Assembly (NCBI RefSeq): GCF_000503775.1
Contig: NZ_KI629785.1
Location: forward strand, 867,501 to 931,500
Direction of reading: 5' to 3'
Source of the DNA: Brevibacillus panacihumi W25
GTDB lineage: Bacteria > Bacillota > Bacilli > Brevibacillales > Brevibacillaceae
DNA length: 64,000 nucleotides
A program made the position numbers and the translations under genes. The notes under the pieces are model-generated. The model was not told the origin of the DNA, did not search any database, and saw only the letters and a program-made list of their open reading frames with translations. Within the stretch, counting starts at the first letter, position 1; each line of letters begins with the position of its first letter. Positions 27,970 through 37,299 of this stretch are shown here, piece by piece.

Positions 27970-30674
27970 CCCTTCTTCTTACGTCGCAACAGCCAGCCTG
28001 TTTCTTCCTCTTGAGGAGATGCACCTTCAATCACCAGGCGCGCATCTTCCGCCAATTGGTAGGCTTCAGCAAATGCCAACTGGCGAAATGACTGCTCTGC
28101 CAATGTCAGCAACTCATTCACCTGGCGATTTTGTCTGCGGTAGCGATTTGTGTACTGAATGGCTCCCTCCGCCAATTGGCAAGTGGAGATGACTCGCTCG
28201 GTAACTCGCTCGGTCTCGTCCAATTGATTGCTTGCATCCTGCAACAGTATCGCCACTTCTTCGAGATCGTAGCGATGTCGCTCCATGATGGCCTTAATCC
28301 GAGCCAAGGTTTGCACAACTTCCTCAAACATAAACTTCAGATGATCGGGAATGCCTGGCAGATAGCTGCGCTTGATCTGCTGGCGAAGTCGAATCAACGT
28401 ATTAGAGATTCTCTCCATCTCATCAAGGGCGTCGTCTTCGGTCTCGATGTAGAGGGTATTCGCTTCTTCCACTGCCTCTTCTTCTTGGATCGGCACTTCT
28501 GCGCGTTTCGGCATGACCAGCTCGTACTCTTCCTCATCCTCACTGCGATCTTCAGCCGCACCTGGAACAGCAGGGGTGGGGACATTCTGATCCACCTGTG
28601 CGAAGGACTGTTCTCTCAACAAGCCTTCCCGCTCCGCCTGACTGATCGTATCCTGCTCCAGGAGACGGCGTGCTTCCTCCGCCTTTGCTTGCTCTCGCAG
28701 GCGGGCCAGTTCTTCGGCTTCCGCCAGTTCCCGCAAACGTGCAGCTTCCTCTGCTTCCGCCAGATTCCGCAAGCGGGCTGCTTCCTCTGCTTCCGCCAAT
28801 TCCCGCAAGTGAGCCGCTTCCTCTGCTTCAGCCAATTCCCGCAGGCGGGCCGCTTCCTCTGCTTCAGCCAGTTCCCGCAGGCGAGCCGCTTCCTCTGCTT
28901 CGGCCAGTTCCCGCAGGCGGGCCGCTTCCTCTGCTTCGGCCAGTTCCCGCAGGCGGGCCGCTTCTTCGGCTTCTACCAGCGCTCGCAGACGTGCCTCTTC
29001 GGATTCTGCCAGTTCCCGCACGCGTGCTTCCTCTTCTGCTGCGACCAGTTCTCGCAGACGCGCTGCCTCCACTGTTTCCACCAACTCACGCGGACGTGAC
29101 GCTTCTTCGGCTTCCGCCACCTCTGGAAGGCGGATCGACTCTTCCACCCTCGCCTGTTCCTGGATACGTGACGCTTCTGCCGCAGCCACGGCGGCAGCGG
29201 CTGCCTGCTGCTTCGCTAGGACCGCTTCTTCTAATCCTTGGTAGGTTGCTTCAATCAACACTTCAAATGCCTTCACATGCGTTTTGACGATTTCGAGGTT
29301 GCCTTCCTCCAGTCCGTTGCCAGCAGCGTTCATTAACTGCTTGGCTTGCAGCATGGCGTTGTCCAGGCCATCCAGGCTGATATCAAAGCCGTCACGCCGA
29401 GCCTGTTCAATCCCTTCCTCCAACTGCTTGAACTCTCTTGGCATCTCCTTTTTCACACGATCCACCATGCCTGGAACCTGTTCAAGTGCTTGAACGATGC
29501 CTTCCAGCATTTTTTGCGCCTTCATCGTCGTCTCGTAGGCGTGCACATCATCTCCCGCCGCACGCGACTTTTTGACCAGAGTGCGCATTCCCTCCACCTC
29601 ATCTAAGGTGGACTTCAACTCGTGGAAAGAAAGGCCGTAGTCCAGACGCATGTCTGACAAGCGGCGCTCGACCTGTTCAACCATTTTGCCAATCTCCGGA
29701 ATGGCAGCCTTGTTCTCTTGTTTCGTTACCGCAACCTTGGTGGTATCCTCCTTCAGTTCCGCCAACTCCTGCTCGATCTGCGTCAGAGCCTCACGTGCCT
29801 CCTCCAGCATCCCGATTGCGAGTGAGAAACGGAAGCGATCGCAAGCCTCCTCCGCATCCAGAATCATCATTTCCACGTCCGGAATCTTGATGCGCAGGAG
29901 GTTTTCCTTTTTATCCGCGATATGGTGGTAACGCACCTCTGTCATTCCGCTGGAACGGCGAAGCGGTTTTTCCACCTCGATGACATGGATTTTCTCGACA
30001 AGCTCATCTTTCCAATCCTCTACGTCATCGACCTGGGAAAAAATGGAGCGGCGACGAATCATCGCATAGACGAGGGCAATCGACAAAATGGCAAAAACAG
30101 CGCCAATTCCGTAGATCCACCAAGGTATCTCACCAAGAAACGACTTTGCTTTCACTTCTTCTGTCTCCTTGGCTGCATCTGCCTGTTCTGGCTGAGCTGG
30201 TTTGTTCTGCACCCGCTCCAGCTCTCTATGTACCTCTTGGAGGAACGTTTGAATCCCGTTCAGATATTGCTTTTGATTGCGGAAGGGCACGTAATAAGAA
30301 GAAATTTTATCGTGGAGCATCTCCAGTGTGGCGCCTTTTTCCTGGAATTCGGGGCCAGCGTAGACACCGAGCTCTTCCGTATTGTAATCGAGCACGACCA
30401 TGATCGCATTGTCAGGCAAATTGAAATTGTCGTATAGCGTCTGTGCGTATAGATCTGCAGATGAGGCTTCCGGCGAGGTGCTCTCCACCACGACAACCTT
30501 GTACTCCCCCGGCAGATCTTTGATCGATTCTATAAATTGTGCTGTATTTTCAGCTTTGAGGTAATTGTCCTGATCTTGTACAACGTTGTCTGTCTTATCT
30601 GGAAAAGGTGTAGCAAAAGCTGGATTTGTGTATAGGAGCATGCCCGCCAAGCAGAGCATGAATAGTTTTCGTTT
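27966..30674 (-). CDS. TPM-domain and EzrA-like coiled-coil membrane protein with a 12-residue repeat array
   Basis: About 902 residues. A signal peptide (MKRKLFMLCLAGMLLYTNPAFA) and an extracytoplasmic TPM domain (about 30-140; VVQDQDNYL, AIMVVLDYNTEELGVYAGPE). Then one membrane span (IYGIGAVFAILSIALVYAMI, near 165-188) and a long cytoplasmic coiled coil. Near 545-665 lies a run of tandem LAEAEEAARLRE units. The C-terminal domain (about 725-890) resembles EzrA, including AEGAIQYTNRYRR and FRQLAFAEAYQLAEDA. Position next to a refZ-like gene equals that of ezrA in Bacillus subtilis, so a role in FtsZ-ring control is plausible but inferred. Start at 30674 after AAGGGG; the ATG at 30704 overlaps the upstream stop and would spoil the signal peptide. 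Confidence 0.8.
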   Translation of the reverse strand, partial: KRKLFMLCLAGMLLYTNPAFATPFPDKTDNVVQDQDNYLKAENTAQFIESIKDLPGEYKVVVVESTSPEASSADLYAQTLYDNFNLPDNAIMVVLDYNTEELGVYAGPEFQEKGATLEMLHDKISSYYVPFRNQKQYLNGIQTFLQEVHRELERVQNKPAQPEQADAAKETEEVKAKSFLGEIPWWIYGIGAVFAILSIALVYAMIRRRSIFSQVDDVEDWKDELVEKIHVIEVEKPLRRSSGMTEVRYHHIADKKENLLRIKIPDVEMMILDAEEACDRFRFSLAIGMLEEAREALTQIEQELAELKEDTTKVAVTKQENKAAIPEIGKMVEQVERRLSDMRLDYGLSFHELKSTLDEVEGMRTLVKKSRAAGDDVHAYETTMKAQKMLEGIVQALEQVPGMVDRVKKEMPREFKQLEEGIEQARRDGFDISLDGLDNAMLQAKQLMNAAGNGLEEGNLEIVKTHVKAFEVLIEATYQGLEEAVLAKQQAAAAAVAAAEASRIQEQARVEESIRLPEVAEAEEASRPRELVETVEAARLRELVAAEEEARVRELAESEEARLRALVEAEEAARLRELAEAEEAARLRELAEAEEAARLRELAEAEEAARLRELAEAEEAAHLRELAEAEEAARLRNLAEAEEAARLRELAEAEELARLREQAKAEEARRLLEQDTISQAEREGLLREQSFAQVDQNVPTPAVPGAAEDRSEDEEEYELVMPKRAEVPIQEEEAVEEANTLYIETEDDALDEMERISNTLIRLRQQIKRSYLPGIPDHLKFMFEEVVQTLARIKAIMERHRYDLEEVAILLQDASNQLDETERVTERVISTCQLAEGAIQYTNRYRRQNRQVNELLTLAEQSFRQLAFAEAYQLAEDARLVIEGASPQEEETGWLLRRKKKG
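28660..29060 (-). repeat. 36-bp tandem repeats inside the EzrA-like gene
   Basis: About ten near-identical 36-bp units, each encoding LAEAEEAARLRE or a variant (VRELAESEE, LRNLAEAEE, HLRELAEAEE). Central units differ by one to three bases, so the array could change length by slippage or recombination. In the protein it is a continuous charged helix. Confidence 0.85.
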
Positions 30675-30700
30675 CATTTGGATACAACCCCTTAGTGTAT

Positions 30701-31330
30701 TCATTCATGGAAGAGGGTACTACTCCTCGAGTCAGGCAATAGACTGACGCGCAAAAAATCAAGAACAGATGTATAAAGCCAATCTGAGAATTCTTCTGAG
30801 GCTGGTTCCAATTCGTAGACCTGTCGAACCATCTGCGGGTGCAAGAGCGGATAGACGATATGACTCGTCACGCCCAAGACAACGCGATCAACCGAGCAGG
30901 TTTGGAATTCCCCTGTCCCGATGCCATACTCCAGCACGGAAGCCAGTCCATGCTTGTAACGGCTCATGTACAAGGTCATCACTTCACGAGCCAGCATCGA
31001 CTCCACACTTAATTCACGCTGAATCAACCGGGTAATGGCAGCGTGTTCACAATGAAACTGTACATAGAGACGAACGACCTGCTCAAGTCTTTGCCAAACC
31101 GGAGCACTGGCAAGAGTCGCTTCCTGTTCTCCGAGCAAACGGAACAAGGTCTCAAAATAGGAAGCCATCAAAGTCTCCAGCACGCCTTGCTTTCCTTGAA
31201 AATGATAGGAAATGAGGGCAACGTTCACGTCAGCCTCTTCGGCAATTTTGCGAACCGACGTACCCTGGTAGCCGTGTATGTCAAACAGCTTGGCTGCTGC
31301 GGACAAAATGCGCATTTTCGTTTGTTCCAC
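30701..31330 (-). CDS. refZ: TetR-family regulator, RefZ-like
   Basis: 209 residues. The DNA-binding domain is KLFDIHGYQGTSVRKIAEEA DVNVALISYHFQGKQGVLETLM (read in two parts), very close to Bacillus subtilis RefZ (YttP), a sporulation regulator that binds sites near the origin and modulates FtsZ-ring placement. The C-terminal ligand/dimer domain is diverged. It sits directly upstream of the EzrA-like gene, overlapping it by ATGA, in the refZ-ezrA neighbourhood known from B. subtilis. The TetR identity is firm; the RefZ identity is inferred from the N-terminal match and gene order. Confidence 0.78.
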   Translation of the reverse strand: MEQTKMRILSAAAKLFDIHGYQGTSVRKIAEEADVNVALISYHFQGKQGVLETLMASYFETLFRLLGEQEATLASAPVWQRLEQVVRLYVQFHCEHAAITRLIQRELSVESMLAREVMTLYMSRYKHGLASVLEYGIGTGEFQTCSVDRVVLGVTSHIVYPLLHPQMVRQVYELEPASEEFSDWLYTSVLDFLRVSLLPDSRSSTLFHE

Positions 31331-31567
31331 TGCCGATCGTCCTTCCTGCTTTGCATCTGACGTACAGGGAATGCAACAAGCATGTCAGGTATCGTACCTA
31401 TTGTACAGACTGTTCGACGTAAAAAGATAGTCCCGTTCTATGTTCGACAAAGTTTTCCAGTATTCCTCCTACTACTTTCCTTGCTATGATAAAATCAGAA
31501 TAGAAAGATAGAACTTTTGTCCTTTTGATTTAACTGAATATTTCCACTGTTTTTTGCACAACTGGGG

Positions 31568-32425
31568 GTGGACAACATACGGCCAAAATGGATTCGTCAA
31601 ATCACGCTAATGCTCACACTGTTTCTCTTTTCACCGACAGACCCCATCATGTACAATGCTCATTTGGTGTCGTCCCATCCGCAGAGTAAAGACGAACGAG
31701 CCCTGAAGATCGTTACCTATAATATTCGCGGCTGCCGGGATGATGAAGGCATCGCCGACCCTTCGAAGATTGCGGACACCCTTAGGATCTTGAATGCTGA
31801 TGTGATCGCCCTGCAGGAAGTCGATTTTCGGCTGCCGCGCTCCCAATTTGTTGACCAGATTGCCACCATCGCCGACAGCTTGCAAATGAATTACGCCTAT
31901 GCGCCTTCCCTGTCTCTCGTAATCGGTACGTACGGCAATGCGCTGTTGAGCAAACTTCCGATCCTGGATGTCAAATCGATCGCACTGCCCGCTTCCTGGG
32001 AACCTCGTTCCCTGCTGGAAGTGACACTGGACTGGAATGGAGAGCCCCTGCACGTATACGCAACCCATCTCGGGGTGAAAGAGTCAGAACATAAAGAACA
32101 GATAGAATCCTTGCTCGCTACTTTGCATGAAAAACCGTATCAATCCAGCGTTTTACTGGGAGACTTCAATATGCAGCCCGATCACCCGCTGCTCCATTCC
32201 CTACGTGCCTTGTATCAAGATCCGGTATACGATCAACAAGACGATTTTGTGACGTTAAAAGGAGTGCATCGCGGCAGACAGATAGACCGGATTTTCCTCT
32301 CACCGGATCTTCATTTTCTCGAAGCAGCAGCTCCTTCGATCGGACACTCTGACCATTATCCGGTCTGGATGCATATACAAAAAAACGCTCCGCATCTCGC
32401 GAAGATTGCGGAAGCGGAGCGTTGA
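31568..32425 (+). CDS. Endonuclease/exonuclease/phosphatase family protein, probably secreted
   Basis: 285 residues. Catalytic motifs of the EEP fold: KIVTYNIRGC (Asn), VIALQEVD (Glu), YATHLGVK (His), LLGDFNMQPDH (Asp, Asn) and GHSDHYPVW (Asp-His). The first 32 residues hold a hydrophobic stretch (ITLMLTLFLFSP), perhaps a signal or anchor. GTG start at 31568 after ACTGGGG, though the spacing is tight; ATG at 31607 is an alternative. Substrate could be nucleic acid, phospholipid or sugar phosphate. Confidence 0.82.
   Translation: MDNIRPKWIRQITLMLTLFLFSPTDPIMYNAHLVSSHPQSKDERALKIVTYNIRGCRDDEGIADPSKIADTLRILNADVIALQEVDFRLPRSQFVDQIATIADSLQMNYAYAPSLSLVIGTYGNALLSKLPILDVKSIALPASWEPRSLLEVTLDWNGEPLHVYATHLGVKESEHKEQIESLLATLHEKPYQSSVLLGDFNMQPDHPLLHSLRALYQDPVYDQQDDFVTLKGVHRGRQIDRIFLSPDLHFLEAAAPSIGHSDHYPVWMHIQKNAPHLAKIAEAER
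32394..32423. terminator. Hairpin overlapping the end of the EEP gene
   Basis: AACGCTCCGC ... GCGGAGCGTT, a 10-bp stem with a 10-base loop. On the minus strand it is followed by TTTTTTGT, so it terminates the convergent lipoprotein gene from within the EEP coding end. Confidence 0.7.
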
Positions 32426-32432
32426 TGGCAAG

Positions 32433-33332
32433 CTATCTCTTCCTATCCGATGGAACAGGTGAAAGGGATCGATCCGACTTTTTTGCCAGTCCATAGTTCT
32501 GCAGGTACGTCTCTACCTGTGTATGCTCCTGCACGCGCTGATTGTTGTAATCGTACTGGGAGCGGATGCTCATCAGCATGCTGGTGGGCAGCTTGGTAGA
32601 CTTTTGATACATAATCGTATACTCCGCTTCCAGGTCCATCTGATCGATGATTTCTTGAAGGTTGGCATTTCCTGCCGACTGAATTCTCGTTCCTTGGGGA
32701 GGTTCCTGCCAATCTCCTTTGGACAAAGACATCGCCAGCTTCTGGCTCGGCTTGTGCAGCTTTTCACCGGGGGACACAGACTGGACATGGGAGCCTGTCT
32801 GCGCTTGCAATTGAGCACCCAACCAGCTTTTCAATTTGGCAGAGTCCAGTACGACCCGGATCCCCGCCTGGTCAGTTCTTAGATTTTTCGTGATCGGAAT
32901 CACGCTTTTCTTCATTTCATCCATTTGCGCGAAGGCAGATGCGGGATTCCAGTTCTCCATCTCTTGCCGCAAAGCAGCCTCCGAGGAGACGCTCAGCCTC
33001 CAGTCTTGATCACCATCTGTTTTGGCATACAGCTGTTTACCCTGGTCCAACAGAGATAGCGAATCGACGCGATTTTCCTCAGGGACAGACCGCTTCACAT
33101 TCATATAAACGCTACCTTCGTCTTTTCTTCCAGAAAAATTGACTATGTTGGCATTGGAGCTGTTATCCGTCAATAGCTTTGTACGGCCATAGAACTCGTA
33201 CGCCCTTTGTTTGGCGAATTGATCGCGAACCTGTTCAAAATCAGAGCCAGCATTCTGCTGCACGCCCATCTGATTGCAGCCGCCCAGCATCGCCGTCACC
33301 GTCAGCAGACAGATGATCCAACCCTTTCGCAT
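32433..33332 (-). CDS. Lipoprotein, unknown function
   Basis: 299 residues with a lipoprotein signal: MRKGWIICLLTVTAMLGGC, cleavage before Cys19. The rest is a soluble domain rich in beta and polar sequence (GRKDEGSVYMNVKRSVPEEN, DQGKQLYAKTDGDQDWRL), reminiscent of outer-surface LppX/LolA-like shells, but I cannot assign it. The C-terminal tail is basic. GAAGGAGGACG precedes the ATG. Its expression ends at the hairpin at 32394-32423. Confidence 0.8.
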   Translation of the reverse strand: MRKGWIICLLTVTAMLGGCNQMGVQQNAGSDFEQVRDQFAKQRAYEFYGRTKLLTDNSSNANIVNFSGRKDEGSVYMNVKRSVPEENRVDSLSLLDQGKQLYAKTDGDQDWRLSVSSEAALRQEMENWNPASAFAQMDEMKKSVIPITKNLRTDQAGIRVVLDSAKLKSWLGAQLQAQTGSHVQSVSPGEKLHKPSQKLAMSLSKGDWQEPPQGTRIQSAGNANLQEIIDQMDLEAEYTIMYQKSTKLPTSMLMSIRSQYDYNNQRVQEHTQVETYLQNYGLAKKSDRSLSPVPSDRKR

Positions 33333-33393
33333 TTTCGTCCTCCTTCACAGCTAGTCTCCTATAGCGTTTCCGGGGAGGAAAGGGCTTATTCTT

Positions 33394-34374
33394 CTACAAA
33401 TGGTAGTACAGCACTCCGTCTCTTTCTTTCACGTCTACCTGATGTAGAATCATCAAAAGGTCGATATGCCCGATCGTTTCAGACAGGGTAAGCGGCATTT
33501 CTTTTTCGTACAGGGTTGGGAACAGTAAAGCTGCCAGTTCATATGCTGTTTTTTCACCAGATGCCAGCAGTTGGCGCAGTGCATTGGTACGGTCCCAGTT
33601 TTTTTGCAGACGGGAAGAAATCAGCTCACGATGATTCGTCACCGGTTCTCCGTGGCCGGCAAAGACCTGATTAATTTCCATGTCTGCGCACATCTGCAAG
33701 GCTGTCCGATACTGGACGAGCGTCAGCGGCCGACTGCGGGAACCATCTCGCGGAGGCTCGATAAAAGCATTGGAAGAAATATGCTTGATGATGTGATCGC
33801 CGCCGATAAGCAGACGGTCTTTTTCCCGATATAAGGAGAGATGGCTCTGGCTATGCCCCGGGGTATACAGCACCTGCCATTCGGGCAAAAGCGGAACAAT
33901 CTGTTCATGCTTGAGCAGACCGTCGATTTGACTGGGCTGCGAAAACGTCTGCATCAGCTTCTGAAACTTCTCAATGATGATCATCTTGTCAGCGGGTACC
34001 CCGCTTTGGCTGTACAAATGAGTGAAAAATTCATCATGGTACGCCATAAAGCTCTCGTCGAGCTGGACATAGGGTCTGGCCAGGGGATGCGCCAGCGTAC
34101 GGGCACCCGAAACGCGTCTCACCCGCTCCAATAATCCGCAGTGATCGACGTGATGATGCGTCAAAATAATCTGCTTGATCTCCTCCATCCGGATTTCGAT
34201 CGAAGCAAGCCCCTCTTGAAGCGTCTCCCAGGCTTCTTCTGTCAGCGGTCCTACATCCACCAACGTCACATGCTCTTCCTTGAGGACGTATACATTGACC
34301 GAGCCGACATGAAAAGGTGTCGGAATCTCGATGCAGTATACACCCGGTGCCATTCTTACTCCCCGTGCTGTCAT
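33394..34374 (-). CDS. Metallo-beta-lactamase fold hydrolase
   Basis: 326 residues. Zinc motif THHHVDHCG near residue 78, a further His in YTPGHSQSHLS near residue 180, and GGDHIIKH (Asp-His) near 198. The C-terminal helical domain (about 240-326) follows VFAGHGEPV. The layout is that of glyoxalase II-like/YqjP-type hydrolases. Starts at ATG 34374 after GGAGGGACGCAA. It lies 60 bases from the next gene on the same strand and may be transcribed with the GGDEF gene. Substrate unknown. Confidence 0.84.
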   Translation of the reverse strand: MTARGVRMAPGVYCIEIPTPFHVGSVNVYVLKEEHVTLVDVGPLTEEAWETLQEGLASIEIRMEEIKQIILTHHHVDHCGLLERVRRVSGARTLAHPLARPYVQLDESFMAYHDEFFTHLYSQSGVPADKMIIIEKFQKLMQTFSQPSQIDGLLKHEQIVPLLPEWQVLYTPGHSQSHLSLYREKDRLLIGGDHIIKHISSNAFIEPPRDGSRSRPLTLVQYRTALQMCADMEINQVFAGHGEPVTNHRELISSRLQKNWDRTNALRQLLASGEKTAYELAALLFPTLYEKEMPLTLSETIGHIDLLMILHQVDVKERDGVLYYHL

Positions 34375-34435
34375 TTGCGTCCCTCCATCTGTCCTGACTT
34401 TTTCTATAGAAAGAGAAAAGAGCCATTCGCTGGCT

Positions 34436-36691
34436 CTATGCTAACACAACCTGGTTTCTACCCGAATTCTTCGCCTCGTAAAGGGCCAAATCTGCTTGAT
34501 AAAACAAGGCTTCTACGCTCAAATTGGCATCTATTTCCTTGTTCCACTTGGCCAGTCCGGATGAAATTGTCACCTGTGGCGAGGTCTCCATCTCCACACA
34601 ACGGCGGATTCGTTCGGCGACAGCATGAGCCGTAGCCTCATCTACACGCGGCAGGTAAACCGCCAATTCCTCTCCGCCCCATCTGGCGGCAATATCAGTG
34701 TCGCGAATACTTTGACGAATCAGATTGGATACCTGGATCAAGACTTCATCGCCAACCTGGTGGCCAAACGTATCGTTCACCTGTTTGAAGTAATCAATAT
34801 CAATCAGGATCAGTGAACCATGGCTATCCTGTTCCAGCGAGGCGCGCACGCGTTCGTTCAGGTGGCGACGCGTGTACAGGCTGGTCAGATTATCCGTGAT
34901 CACCATCCGTTCCATCTCTGTATGCAGCACAGCATTGGTCATCGCCAAGCTCGCGTGCTGTCCAAAAATCTCCAGCAGCTTATAATCGTCAAAACTAAAA
35001 AAATGATAGCGTGAATCCGCAACGAGCAATACTCCGCTGATCTCCCCTTCCACGATCAAGGGGACACCCATCAAAGAGCAACTTGGCACCAGCGAGAAGG
35101 GAAGCGGTCCCGAGCCCGGCTGAGCCAATAGCAACGTCTGCTTGTTTTGCAGGATCTGTTGAAATGGCTTTTCATTGGCAGTTACAATTTTTCCGGTGTA
35201 TTCCGGTATGGAGGCAGCGAGTACCTCAAAGCTCTCTTCTCCCGGTTCCTTGCGCAGCAGTGCGCAAAATTCCGCATCGAAGGTAGCACGCATCATCGTC
35301 GTCACAAATTCGAGAATCTCCGACAGGTTCAAACTCCGATTCAACTGCCGTGCCATCTCGTTGATCAGACGAAGCTCACGAATGAGATTGCGCGATTGTT
35401 GGTATAGCTGTGCATTTTCAAAGGCCTTCCCGGCTGTATCCGCCAAGATCGAGATGTAATCCGTCTCGTACGGGCTGGGCGATACCACTTGATCAGAAGT
35501 GATTTGCAGCACGCCATAGATACCTTGCTTGCCCAGCAGCGGAGCTGCAATCACCGTCTTCGCTTGTCCATTTTCTACGATGTCCTCGACGATCAGATGC
35601 CCTTCCAAATATGCCCTCGTACTAGTAGAGCCTCTTTCCTCTTGCAGGGAAAGCTGTTTGACAGGGGTCGTCGCGTCAGGCTCCACCGTAAGAAACAGAT
35701 CGACGGAATAGTTTGGATACAAGCTAGGAATGCTGGTCACGATCTCATGCAGGACATCGTTGACATCGATGGAGGCCTGAATTTTGGACATCAGCTGATA
35801 GAGCAAGTTCTTCTTGTTGGCTTCACGGCGCAATTCCTCTGACATCATGACCCGCCACAAAGCGCTGCTCGCTTTATCCGCCACTTCCTGTAAAAACGCG
35901 ACGTCCCTTTCGTCGTAGACGCAATCTGTCTCGTCAGGCGATAGATGGAGAAACAGACCATACAACATTTTTTTGTTCCAGCTGACCGGCATGATGATCA
36001 GCCGGTTTTCCTTGAGAATCGCCGGAGCGATCGGACTCGTTCCCAATTCCGCTACAATTTGCGAGATCTGGCTTTGTTCCTTGTCGACTGCTTCCGTCGT
36101 TACCATGTCGTGCATCAGCAACGTGCCGTTTTCCGAAAGCTTGACCGCAGAACAATAGCCTTTTTGGATCACTTCTGCAATCTCACCAGTGAGGTTGCTC
36201 AACAGAGATCGCGTCGTATCATGGACGCTCAGCTCCATGATAATTTGGCTGGTCGCATGCTGAATATAGGCATCATACCCCATCCGGATCAACGGTTCCA
36301 GACCGCGCATATAGGAAGCCAGGTCGAAGGAAATCTCCTCTTGGGGTGCTGCGATTCCGATCGTAGCGCGAACATAGCCATCGCGCTCACGCAATGGAAA
36401 AACAGCGAGTACGAGAGAGTTTTCAGCGTATGTCGCGACCGCAATCTCACCCGAATGCAACGCCGATTTTACAGGGTCATACATCTTTCCTGCAGGAGCG
36501 GCATGTAGCGAAAGGTCAAGTTCTTGAGGCTTCCAGGGCTGGCCTACCTGCATGTCCATGGTGTTGATCACACGGCCTGTGGAATCTGTCAAGAAAAGGA
36601 TGCCCGGTCGCTTTTCCGGCCATGATTGCAGGATGAAGTGGGCCGCATAGGAAAAGACCGTCTCTAACTTTCCCAACATTTTACTTGACAC
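34436..36691 (-). CDS. GAF-GGDEF diguanylate cyclase, YtrP-like
   Basis: 751 residues. Three GAF-type sensor regions (about 140-290, 300-430, 450-590) and a C-terminal GGDEF domain. The active-site motif reads GGEEL (ARWGGEELAVYLP). The inhibitory site RxxD (RDTD) lies exactly five residues before it, so product feedback is likely. No membrane segment, hence cytoplasmic. GTG start after GAGAGGGAG. It lies 26 bases downstream of a histidine phosphatase gene and probably shares its promoter. Its place near rpsD equals ytrP in Bacillus subtilis. With the HD-GYP protein at 18.7 kb the window has both halves of cyclic-di-GMP turnover. Confidence 0.88.
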   Translation of the reverse strand: MSSKMLGKLETVFSYAAHFILQSWPEKRPGILFLTDSTGRVINTMDMQVGQPWKPQELDLSLHAAPAGKMYDPVKSALHSGEIAVATYAENSLVLAVFPLRERDGYVRATIGIAAPQEEISFDLASYMRGLEPLIRMGYDAYIQHATSQIIMELSVHDTTRSLLSNLTGEIAEVIQKGYCSAVKLSENGTLLMHDMVTTEAVDKEQSQISQIVAELGTSPIAPAILKENRLIIMPVSWNKKMLYGLFLHLSPDETDCVYDERDVAFLQEVADKASSALWRVMMSEELRREANKKNLLYQLMSKIQASIDVNDVLHEIVTSIPSLYPNYSVDLFLTVEPDATTPVKQLSLQEERGSTSTRAYLEGHLIVEDIVENGQAKTVIAAPLLGKQGIYGVLQITSDQVVSPSPYETDYISILADTAGKAFENAQLYQQSRNLIRELRLINEMARQLNRSLNLSEILEFVTTMMRATFDAEFCALLRKEPGEESFEVLAASIPEYTGKIVTANEKPFQQILQNKQTLLLAQPGSGPLPFSLVPSCSLMGVPLIVEGEISGVLLVADSRYHFFSFDDYKLLEIFGQHASLAMTNAVLHTEMERMVITDNLTSLYTRRHLNERVRASLEQDSHGSLILIDIDYFKQVNDTFGHQVGDEVLIQVSNLIRQSIRDTDIAARWGGEELAVYLPRVDEATAHAVAERIRRCVEMETSPQVTISSGLAKWNKEIDANLSVEALFYQADLALYEAKNSGRNQVVLA

Positions 36692-36717
36692 GAGATACTC
36701 CCTCTCTCAACTTTTTC

Positions 36718-37299
36718 TCAAGCTTCCAAATGATCCGTATTATTCACCTGTAGCACTTCCCAGCGTTGATCAGCAAAGCGAAAAAGATTGATGCCGGTAT
36801 TCTCTATCTTGGTAATTCCAGTTCCTTGCAATCCTCCCGTTACATAATGAAGGAAGCTGTTGATCAGCCCGCCATGGGAGACCACCACAATCGTCTGGCC
36901 GGGATGTTGGCTGGCAATCTCTGTCAAGGCCGTCACTGCGCGCTGCTGCATGGCGTCAAATGTTTCGATCCCATGCGTCTCCTCATCCTCCTGCGAGAAG
37001 CGGTCGCGGATCTCCTCGTACGTAAGTCCTTCCAAACGACCGTAACAGCGTTCCCGCAGCGTAATATGTGTCGATATCCCATAGCCAAAATGCTTCGCGA
37101 TATGTTCGGCCGTCACGTGGGCGCGACAAAGATCGCTGGAATATACGGCGTGAAGGATCTCCTGCTTCAATCTGGCGCCTACTAGCTCGGCTTGTCGAAG
37201 ACCACGCTCATTCAATGCGACATCACTATGGCCTTGGATACGCCGAGAAGAGTTCCAATCTGTCTCGCCGTGACGTATGAGGTACATGATAGTTTCCAA
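36718..37299 (-). CDS. Histidine phosphatase family protein (phosphoglycerate mutase-like)
   Basis: 193 residues. The catalytic LIRHGETDWN is at residues 7-16, YSSDLCRAHVTAEHI near 55, the catalytic acid in LRERCYGRLEGL near 83, and the second His in VVSHGGLINSFL near 145. The family includes broad-specificity phosphatases (PhoE) and alpha-ribazole phosphatases. Upstream partner of the GGDEF gene. Substrate unknown. Confidence 0.88.
   Translation of the reverse strand: METIMYLIRHGETDWNSSRRIQGHSDVALNERGLRQAELVGARLKQEILHAVYSSDLCRAHVTAEHIAKHFGYGISTHITLRERCYGRLEGLTYEEIRDRFSQEDEETHGIETFDAMQQRAVTALTEIASQHPGQTIVVVSHGGLINSFLHYVTGGLQGTGITKIENTGINLFRFADQRWEVLQVNNTDHLEA

Noticed and set aside
28660..29060. 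Regular 36-bp repeats that could be taken for a CRISPR array
   Set aside because: There are no unique spacers; the units are contiguous and encode a 12-residue protein repeat in an open frame.
28131..29099. 322-codon plus-strand frame with Phe/Cys-rich repeats (CFRQFPQ)
   Set aside because: Antisense reading of the Glu/Ala repeat array; periodicity is inherited from the other strand.
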